DNA from: Gammaproteobacteria bacterium
Lineage (GTDB): Bacteria; Gemmatimonadota; Gemmatimonadetes; Longimicrobiales; Gaopeijiaceae
Direction: 5' to 3'
Length of the DNA: 64,000 bases
NCBI GenBank assembly: GCA_028821195.1
Contig: JAPPHB010000020.1
Span: forward strand, 31,751 to 95,750
The notes under the pieces were generated by a model, which saw only the letters and a program-made list of their open reading frames with translations, had not been told where the DNA came from and did not search any database. The position numbers and the translations under genes were made by a program. Below, piece by piece: positions 1 to 8,100 of this stretch (position 1 is its first letter; each line of letters opens with the position of its first letter).

Positions 1-560
1 CCTCCGATGACGAGCACGGTCACCAGGAAGCTGAGCGGCGCGCCGGGGGGAGGGCCTGCGCCGGACGAGCCGGACAGGAGGCTCGATATGAACGGCATGA
101 CCGTCACCGGGATGAGCATGATCACGGTGCCCGACACCGCTGGTGTCAGGACGCGCTGAAAGAGGGAAAGCCGCCAGGAGAGGAGGAGCGGCACCAGTGC
201 GGAGATCGCGACGAGGGTGGCGAGCAGGGCAGGGCCGCCCTGGCCGAGCGCCATGATGGACGCCGGGATGAACGCCCCGGAGGTGCCCATGACCATCACG
301 TGCCCCATCCCGATGCGCCCCCCGCGCCGCGCCTGCAGGATGGTCGCCACGCCGCAGATGGTGACCGACGCGAGCACGGCCCACGAGAGGTATGCGTCCG
401 GCACGCCGGCGGCCCGCATCACCACCATGGGGATCAGCATCACGGCGGCGATGTTGAGCACCGCGAGCTGCAGGCCGACCCCGAGCGAGAGCCGGAGCGG
501 GGGCTTCTCGTCGGGCTGGTAGCGAAGCGAGGGTTCGCCGCCGGAACCGTGGGGGCTCAC
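1..560 (-). CDS. NCS2-family nucleobase (xanthine/uracil-type) permease, partial
   Basis: The minus-strand frame reads without a stop from a GTG at 560 to the window edge, giving at least 186 residues; the C-terminal part lies outside. After about 20 polar residues it is strongly hydrophobic, with helices around residues 25-45, 58-75, 95-120 and 130-150. The order (LSLGVGLQLAVLNIAAVML, then TICGVATILQARRGG, then VLTPAVSGTVIMLIP) matches the N-terminal half of NCS2 purine/pyrimidine:cation symporters of the inner membrane. The GTG overlaps the PKS stop as GTGA, so translation is probably coupled to the upstream PKS. Substrate cannot be assigned because the later substrate-binding helices are missing. 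The family call is fairly secure; why a nucleobase-type carrier sits behind a PKS is unknown. Confidence 0.75.
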   Translation of the reverse strand, partial: MSPHGSGGEPSLRYQPDEKPPLRLSLGVGLQLAVLNIAAVMLIPMVVMRAAGVPDAYLSWAVLASVTICGVATILQARRGGRIGMGHVMVMGTSGAFIPASIMALGQGGPALLATLVAISALVPLLLSWRLSLFQRVLTPAVSGTVIMLIPVTVMPFISSLLSGSSGAGPPPGAPLSFLVTVLVIG

Positions 561-3500
561 CGGGCCGGACCGACCCAGTGGCGCCTGCGCTGGAACGGAT
601 AGCCCGGGAGGGAGATCCGGCGGCGCGCCTCCCCGGCGAACAGGCCGGCAAAGGCAACGGGCAGTCCCGCCTCGTAGGCGCCCGCCACCGACTCCGCGAA
701 GGTCCGGTCGGGCCGGTCGGCCGCATCCGACCATTCGGGCAGCGGGGTGGGCCCGGGTCCCGGACGCGGACCGATCTCAACGACAAGTTCGGTGTCCAGC
801 CCTGCGAGTGCCCCCGCCAGGGCCCGGTAGGCCGGTGCGCTCGCCTGCCGGCGCCAGTATGCGCCGTCGAGCGCCTCGTCGGCCGTCAGAACCGTGCCAG
901 TGACCTGGCTGACCATCACGACCTCGGGGCGGGAGAACGACATCCCGGCGCACGCCGTTTCCAGTTCGGCCAGCGGATCCCGGTCTGCAGCGGAAGGATC
1001 ATCGACCGGCGCCGCGGCCGCCATCCGCACTTTCGGCCGGGCCATCGCGGCGCCGCGGGCCGCGGCGAGGCGCAGCCCGTCTTCCAGGGTGAATACGCCC
1101 GCTGCCCAGGCGGCCGCCAGCTCGCCGACCCCGTGGCCTGCCACCACCCCGGGGAGCACGCCCACGCTCGCCCAGAAAGCCGTGCGCGCGCATGCGAGTG
1201 CGTAGATGGCCGGCTGGGCCCACTCCGGGTCGTCCAGCCGGCCGGCCGCGCCCGCCCGCCCGAACATGACGTCGATCAGGGAAGCTCCGCCGCGCTCCGT
1301 TCCGAAGACGGCGTCGCATCGATCCAGCAGCGCGCGCACGACGGGTTCGGCCTGGTACAGATCCTGTCCCATGCCGATCTGCTCGCTCCCCTCGCCGGCG
1401 TACACGAACGCGGTCCTGGGGGGTGAGGGGGGCCTGGGCATGCCTTTGGGCTCGGGCCCCAGGTCGGCGTCGAGCACGCCGTTCAGCCCCTCCCGCAGCG
1501 ATGCGGCGTCGCGGAAGACCAAGCCGGCCCGGCGCGCGAAGTGGCTGCGCCCCACGCCGGCCGTCCAGGCCATGTCGGCGAGCAGCGACCGCGCCGTGCC
1601 GTCTTCCGCGGAGAGAACCTCCTCCTGCTCGTCAAGCCATGTCAGATACCGGTGTGCGACTTCCCGCAACGCCGCCGGAGACATCCCGGAAAGGGGCAGG
1701 ATGCGCGTCTCCCGGGGCGCGAGGTCTCCGCGCGGGGCCGGCACCTCGACCGCTCTCCCGGGCGACCCGGTCGGCACGGTGCGCGGGGGCCCGGGGGCCC
1801 ACAGCGCGTCTGCGAGATCGGCAGCATCCTCCTCGGCGGCACCTTCTTCGACAACAACGTGCGCGTTCGTCCCCGAAAGGCCGAAGGAGCTGACGCCCGC
1901 GCGCGCCGGCCGATCCGGACGGGAAGGCCAGTCCGTGGGCTCCGAAATGACCCGTACCGGAAGCTGGTCCCATTCCAGGTGTGGGGTCGGATTGTCGAAG
2001 TGAAGCTGTTTCGGGATGCTGCCCCGGTTCATGGCCAGCACGGCCTTGATCAGGCTGGCGACGCCCGCCGCGCATTCCAGGTGGCCGATGTTGGTTTTCA
2101 CCGAACCGATCAGCAGCGGCCGCTCCGGGCTGCGCTGCCGCCCGTAGACGGCGGCGGCGGCCTGCACCTCGATCGGGTCGCCCAGATCGGATCCGGCTCC
2201 GTGCGCCTCCAGATAGTCCACTTCTCCGGGCTCGATGCCCGCGCGCGCAAGGGCTTCCTCGATGACCCGCTCCTGAGCCGGCCCGTTCGGGACCGTCAGA
2301 CCCGCGCTGAAGCCGTTCTGATTGACGGCGGATCCGCGGATCACACCCCAGATCCGGTCGCCGTCCGCCCGCGCCTCGCTCAGGCGCTTCAGCACGACGA
2401 CCCCGCAGCCCTCGCCGCGCACGAAGCCGTCGGCCTCGGCGTCGAAGGTGCTGCAGCGGCCCTTCGTGGACAGCATGCCGACTTCCTTCATGAAGGTTGT
2501 GATGTCCGGGGAGAGGATTGCGTTGACCCCGCCGACCAGGGCCATCTCCACCTCCCCCTGCCGCAGGGCGGAAGCGGCCTGGTGCACGGCCGCAAGGGAG
2601 GACGCGCAGGCCATGTCCAGCGGCACCGCCGGGCCGGTGAGACCCAGCGCGAAGGAGATGCGCCCGGCCGTCACGCTCATGGTGGTGCCGAGGTACCCGT
2701 GGGCCTCCCCGCTGATGGCGGCCACATCTCGATAATCGCCGTTGCCGACCCCGGCATAGACCCCGGTGTTGCTTCCCGTGAGTTGCCCCGGATCCATCCC
2801 CGCGTCCTCGAGCGCGTGCCAGGTCGTCTCCAGCAGCAGGCGCTGCCGCGGATCCATCATCCGCGCCTCGATCGGCGTGATGCGGAAGAACCTGGCGTCG
2901 AACTTGTCGATGTCCTCGAGGAAGGCGCCCCGGCGGGCAGCGCTGTCCGCGCCGTGCGGATCCCCGGCGACCCCGTTCCAGGGGCCGGGGTCGCGGCGTC
3001 CGTCCGTCACCAGGTCGGCGCCGGCCTCGAGCAGGCGCCAGAACGATGCCAGGTCGGGCGCTCCCGGGAATCGACAGGCCATCCCCACGATCGCGATGGC
3101 GTCATCGTCGTCCTGCACGCGGGGCTCGCGCGCAGGCTCGGGTGCGGCTTCGGAGATGGGAACTCCTCCGCCTTCGACCAGTTCTCCCGCCAGATGCTCG
3201 CCGAGCGAGGCGATGTCCGGGTAGTCGAAGACCAGCGTGTTGGGCGCCGTGTAGGTGCCGGCCAGGGCCCGGTTGAGCCGATTGCGCAGCTCGACGGCCA
3301 TCAGCGAATCCATCCCCAGGTCGAAGAACCCGACCGTCGCCGCGGGGGCCGACGGCAGCCGCAGCACGGCCTGAACCTCGCCCTGAAGGAAGGACACCAG
3401 CACGTTCCCCCGTTCGCCAGCCGGGGCTTCGCTCACCTGGGTAAGGATGTCCTTCGGGGCGGCCGCGGAGTCCGCTTCGGCATCCGATGCCGCGGACAGG

Positions 3501-5185
3501 AGTTCCTCCAGCAGGGGAGGACGCTCTTCCACGGCCTCCTCGAACACCGACCAGTCCATCGCCATCACCACGGACGTCGTCACATCCTGACGCACCAGGC
3601 GATCGAATGCCCTGAGTCCCTGCTGCGGCGTGAACCAGCGTCCCCCGAGCGCGGACCGGCGCCGGTCGATCCGCTCGCGCTGCTCCGCCGCCTCGCCGAT
3701 CTCCGACCACGCCCCCCAGGCGATCGCCTGTCCGGCGAGTCCCAGCGCGCGCCGGTGTCCGGCCAGCTGGTCCAGGAAGGCGTTGGCTGCGGCGTGGTTC
3801 GCCTGGCCGGGATTGCCCATGACCCCGACCCGGCTCGAGAAGAGGACGAACATGTCCAGGTCGCGATTCATGGTCGCGCGATGGAGATGCCACGCACCCA
3901 GGATCTTGGGCCCCAGCACCTGTTCGAACCTCTCCCAGGTCTGGTTGGTGAGAGCGCCGTCCGAGAGCACGCCCACGCTGTGAATCACGCCCGCGAGCGG
4001 GGGCAGCCTCCGGTCCATGTCGGCCAGCATCCGGTCCAGCGCAGCCGCATCCGCCACATCCGCCAGCCCGACCTCGACCGTCACACCGCGTTCCCTGAGC
4101 GCGTGGATAGTCTCCTCGGCGGCGGCGTCCGGCGCGCGGCGCCCGTTGAGCACGATCGCCCCCGCGCCCCGGTCCGCGAGCCATTCGGCCACGGCGCAAC
4201 CGATCCCGCCGAGACCGCCGGTGACCAGATAGGTGCCGTGCTGGCGCAGCCGGCCACCGGATAGCGGGGGCGCGGTCACGACGATCTTCCCGAGGTGCCG
4301 GGCGGAGCGCATGAAGCTCAGCGCCGCCCCCGCTTCCGCCAGCGGCCATCGGCTGTGGACGATCGGTTCGAGTTCTCCCGCGGCAATGCGTGCCATCACA
4401 TCGCGCAAAACGCGTCCGACCCACTCCGGATCGGTCTTCTTCAGGACGTCCAGCTCCAGGATGTCGTAGGATACGTCCGGACGGGTCGCCGCCATCTCGT
4501 CCTCGGTCAGAATGTCCCGCCGGGCCATCTCCACGAAGCGGCCTCCGTGCCTCAGACAGGCCAGGCTGGCGTCGATGAAGCCCTCACCGGTAAGGCTGTT
4601 CAGCACGACGTCCACCCCGGCGCCGTCCGTCGCCTCGAGGATCTCTTCGCCGAACGCCGTGGTGCGGCTGTCGAACACGTGCTCGACGCCGAGCGAGCGC
4701 AGGTACGCTTGCTTGGGGGCGCTCGCGGTGGCGAAGACCTCCGCGCCCGCCGCCTGCACCCACTGGATGGCGGCCAGACCCACGCCGCCCGCGCCCGCGT
4801 GAATCAGAACCCGCTCGCCGGGCTCGAGCCCGGAGTACTCGAAGGACAGGGCAGCCGACACGAAGGCGCTGGGGATGGTCGCGAGTCCGGTCTGAGAGAT
4901 ATCCGTCGGAGCCGAAGCCACCAGTTCCTCGTGGGTGATCATCATCGGCCCGAACGCGCCGAATCCCATCCCGACCACGTGGTCGCCCACCGATACCCGG
5001 GACACCTCGGCCCCGACCTCGACGATGCGGCCACACATCTCCCTGCCCAGCAGCCCTTCCTCGATGAACCCCAGGGAACGGAACACGTCCCAGAAGTTGA
5101 GCCCGGCCGCGCCCACGGCGACGCGGACTTCCCTGGGCTCCAGGGGACGGGCCGGCAGCGGCTGCACGTACGGCCGGTCGAACAC
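557..5185 (-). CDS. Type I polyketide synthase, C-terminal half (ER-KR-ACP-KS-AT0) after a frameshift
   Basis: This open frame of 1542 codons begins inside a linker just before an enoylreductase, so it is the continuation of the upstream PKS frame. Domains (residues counted from the GTG at 5185): ER about 1-305 with NADPH motif HAGAGGVGLAAIQ; KR about 315-560 with TGGLGGIG, but the usual catalytic Tyr is His (QANHAAAN, residue 464); ACP with phosphopantetheine Ser in MDSL (residue 627); KS about 700-1130 with active-site Cys in MACASS (residue 860) and both His motifs; then an AT about 1230-1500. That AT has GHGVG instead of GHSxG (residue 1352), lacks the AFHS segment and is shortened, so it should be inactive. 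No ACP or thioesterase follows the last KS. KS2-AT0 closely resembles KS1-AT1, including the post-AT linker PGYPFQRRRHW, which suggests an internal duplication. Confidence 0.9.
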   Translation of the reverse strand: MFDRPYVQPLPARPLEPREVRVAVGAAGLNFWDVFRSLGFIEEGLLGREMCGRIVEVGAEVSRVSVGDHVVGMGFGAFGPMMITHEELVASAPTDISQTGLATIPSAFVSAALSFEYSGLEPGERVLIHAGAGGVGLAAIQWVQAAGAEVFATASAPKQAYLRSLGVEHVFDSRTTAFGEEILEATDGAGVDVVLNSLTGEGFIDASLACLRHGGRFVEMARRDILTEDEMAATRPDVSYDILELDVLKKTDPEWVGRVLRDVMARIAAGELEPIVHSRWPLAEAGAALSFMRSARHLGKIVVTAPPLSGGRLRQHGTYLVTGGLGGIGCAVAEWLADRGAGAIVLNGRRAPDAAAEETIHALRERGVTVEVGLADVADAAALDRMLADMDRRLPPLAGVIHSVGVLSDGALTNQTWERFEQVLGPKILGAWHLHRATMNRDLDMFVLFSSRVGVMGNPGQANHAAANAFLDQLAGHRRALGLAGQAIAWGAWSEIGEAAEQRERIDRRRSALGGRWFTPQQGLRAFDRLVRQDVTTSVVMAMDWSVFEEAVEERPPLLEELLSAASDAEADSAAAPKDILTQVSEAPAGERGNVLVSFLQGEVQAVLRLPSAPAATVGFFDLGMDSLMAVELRNRLNRALAGTYTAPNTLVFDYPDIASLGEHLAGELVEGGGVPISEAAPEPAREPRVQDDDDAIAIVGMACRFPGAPDLASFWRLLEAGADLVTDGRRDPGPWNGVAGDPHGADSAARRGAFLEDIDKFDARFFRITPIEARMMDPRQRLLLETTWHALEDAGMDPGQLTGSNTGVYAGVGNGDYRDVAAISGEAHGYLGTTMSVTAGRISFALGLTGPAVPLDMACASSLAAVHQAASALRQGEVEMALVGGVNAILSPDITTFMKEVGMLSTKGRCSTFDAEADGFVRGEGCGVVVLKRLSEARADGDRIWGVIRGSAVNQNGFSAGLTVPNGPAQERVIEEALARAGIEPGEVDYLEAHGAGSDLGDPIEVQAAAAVYGRQRSPERPLLIGSVKTNIGHLECAAGVASLIKAVLAMNRGSIPKQLHFDNPTPHLEWDQLPVRVISEPTDWPSRPDRPARAGVSSFGLSGTNAHVVVEEGAAEEDAADLADALWAPGPPRTVPTGSPGRAVEVPAPRGDLAPRETRILPLSGMSPAALREVAHRYLTWLDEQEEVLSAEDGTARSLLADMAWTAGVGRSHFARRAGLVFRDAASLREGLNGVLDADLGPEPKGMPRPPSPPRTAFVYAGEGSEQIGMGQDLYQAEPVVRALLDRCDAVFGTERGGASLIDVMFGRAGAAGRLDDPEWAQPAIYALACARTAFWASVGVLPGVVAGHGVGELAAAWAAGVFTLEDGLRLAAARGAAMARPKVRMAAAAPVDDPSAADRDPLAELETACAGMSFSRPEVVMVSQVTGTVLTADEALDGAYWRRQASAPAYRALAGALAGLDTELVVEIGPRPGPGPTPLPEWSDAADRPDRTFAESVAGAYEAGLPVAFAGLFAGEARRRISLPGYPFQRRRHWVGPAR

Positions 5186-8100
5186 CCCGCCCGGATTCTG
5201 GCGCCAGCACCCAGTCGGGTTCTTCCGGCAGCGCCAGCCGTTCGGCCTCCGACTCCGCCCGGATCAGGCGAGCGACCCGCCGGCGCCCGAAGCGGTGAAT
5301 GACGTGGTTCTCGGAGTCGGGATACAGGAGTTCGTTCACGAGGTCGGGTTCGGGCGCCATCTCTCCCGGATCCAGATCGATCATCCGGGGCTGCAGGTGC
5401 GCCGCTTCCCGGGCCACGCCCTTGCCGAAGCCCCAAAGGACCGCGCCGGCCAGCTCCCCTCCGCGCTCACGCTCCAGCACCTGCGCTCCACGGGTCACGA
5501 ACCAGATGCCCTTTTCCGGCGTGAGACCGGAGTCGGCCACTCCCTGCGCCAGGGCCAGGGCGCTCGCGCCCATTCGTTCGACGTCGTCGGCCACGTCGCC
5601 GGTCGTCGCGTCCTGACCGGCACCGTCGAGTGCCATCAGGTGCGCGACACCGCTGAAGGGTACGTCGTCCGGAAGGCTGTCGATCAGCGATCGCCAGGAC
5701 TCACGCCGCTGCATCTCGACCGTCGCGGCAAAGACGCCGGGGCCGTTCGGCTCGGGCAACTCACCCTCCGGTTCGCCGCCGCCGGCCAGTACGACCGTCT
5801 GGTTGCGACCCGCGAGGTCGGTTGCCAGCTGCGCCGCCGCGCCCCCCTCGTCCGCCGCCAGGATCCACGCACCGGGCGGCTCCCGCACCTCGGCGGGCCC
5901 CTGCGCCACGATCACGCCCTTGTCGGGGGTCCGGTCCGTGTCGGCTTCGTCCACCCCGAGCACCTCGACCCCTTCGAAACCGGCGTCGCCCAGCGCGCGT
6001 CGCCACACGGCCGGGCTCGCCAGCGCATGATGCGGCCGGTAGTCGTCGGCGAACCGCCACCAGCCGTCGAGTTGTCCGAATGTGAGGTCCATCCAGCCCA
6101 GGCCGCTCAGGTTTTCGAGCGCGACCAGTTGTCCCGAGGGCGCTAGCAGCCGGCGGCAGTGCCCAAGGGTCTCCTCCAGGTATCGCGTCGCATGCAGGAC
6201 GTTGGACGCGAGCAAGAGGTCGTAGCCGTGGGCGGCAAACCCTTGCTCGACGGGATCCTTTTCGATGTCCAGCGGACGGTACTCGATGCATCCGCCCCCA
6301 TCTCCGAAACGGGCCTCCGCTTCCGAGAAAAAGCCTGCCGAGATGTCGGTGTACATGTAGTCGAATCGTCCCTCGGGCAGCAGCGGCAGCACGGAGGCCG
6401 TGGCCGAACCCGTGCCCGCCCCGACCTCGACCACCCTCAGGCGGTGTCCTTCGGGCAGGGCGTCGACGAGTTGCCGGACCGCCTCTTCGAGCAGCCGGTT
6501 CGCCGCGCGCGCGACGGGTGCCTTGAGATACAGGTCGGCCGCGGTCGGCTCTCCGCTGCTGAACAGCAGGGTGAGCGGATCCTCGCGGCCGCGCAGCACC
6601 TTTGGGAGGGCTCCGCCCGACCGCCGGAAGAGCCCCACCTCGGTCAGGCCGTGGGAGTATCGCCGGGCCATCACGGCGGCGTGCGCGTCCGGCTTTGGTG
6701 GAAGGACTTCCGGCCACCGATCTTCCGACCCCAGCGCGACGACGAAGCCGGATCCATCCTCGACCAGCACACCCGACTTGGCGAGCATCTCGAGCATTCG
6801 CCGGAATACGCGGCTGTGCTCCGGCATGACGCGGAGTTGCTCCCGCAGGGTCTCCGGTTCTACGGCCGCGCCCCGGCTTCGCCGCCATCCCAGCGCGTCC
6901 AGGGTCGCGAGCGCGTACGACCACGACCAGTGCTCGAGATCGGTCAGCAGCGCATCCCGATCATCCGGATCGACTCCCGCCTCGATGAGGTGCTCAGAGA
7001 AGAGGCGGGAGGCCGATTTCACGGCTGCGGGGCTGGGGAAGAAGTCCGCCGGGGGCATGCCCGGCGGAAGGGCGCGTTCCCGCCACACGACCTCGTAGAG
7101 CAGGTCGTTGACGCCCTCGACCGTCGACAGCAGCGCCGCGCGCGTCGCCCGCTTCACCGTGTAGCCGCTCAGCCCGCCCAGCAGCCTCCCCTGCGGATCG
7201 TAGATGCGCAGCTCACCGGTCAGGACCTCGGGTGTTTCGTCCGCATTCGCTTCCGCCGCGACGGACGCCTCGCTCAGGCGCACATGGCATACCACCTGGT
7301 CGGGCAGGCGTCCCGTCGTCAGCCAGCAACGTTCCCAGCCGAAGGGCAGGTAGGTGACCGAGCCGTGCGGTCCGGTCAGGTCGCGGGCGGCTCCCACGAC
7401 CTGAAAGCAGCCGTCCAGGACCAGCGGATGAACGTCCAGCGCGTTCGAGCCCAGACCTTCCGGAAACGACACCTCGCCCAACGCTTCCCCCGGAGCGGAC
7501 CACGCCCTGCGCAGCGTGCGGAAGGAAGGGCCGAGCTCGACCCCGGTCCCTGCCCGGGCGCGGTAGTAGTCCGCGACGTCCATGGGCGAGAGGCGGGCTT
7601 TCAGGCTGTCCAGGTCGATCCGCCCGGGGGCCTTCGGCGGAGACCCGTCGGGTGACACGCGCCCCTCCACGTGCATCGTCCATTTGTCGTCACCGCCCCT
7701 GCTGAAGAGCTGGAATCGGCGCGATGCCAGCGGATCGCCGGCGTCCAGCACCAGTTGCGTCCGGCGCGCGGCCTCGCCGTTGCCGTCCCCGGAGTGCTCC
7801 TCCGTGAACACCAGCGCGTTGTGCAACTGCACGTCCTCCACGGCCGCCGCCCCGCGTCCCTCGGCGCGGGAGGCCGCCACGGCCATCGCCCCGTACAGCG
7901 CGCCCGGCGCCACGACCCGTCCGAAGACCCGGTGATCGTCCAGCCACTCCGGATCCGAGGGGAACAACTCCGTCTCGAACGTGACCTCGCCGCGCGCCGT
8001 CTCGTGCCGCGACCCCAGAAGGGGATGGCCTGCTCCGAGTACCCGCCGTCTGGGGGCCTCGAGCCAGTGGCGCCTTCGCTGGAACGGATAGCCGGGGACC

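Noticed and set aside
5080..5185. The C-terminal PKS frame as an independent gene starting at GTG 5185.
   Set aside because: It would start within an inter-domain linker immediately before an ER, with no ribosome site; a frameshift is simpler.
5180..5215. Programmed ribosomal frameshift in the PKS.
   Set aside because: No slippery heptamer or downstream stem was recognised; an indel in a G-rich run is more probable.
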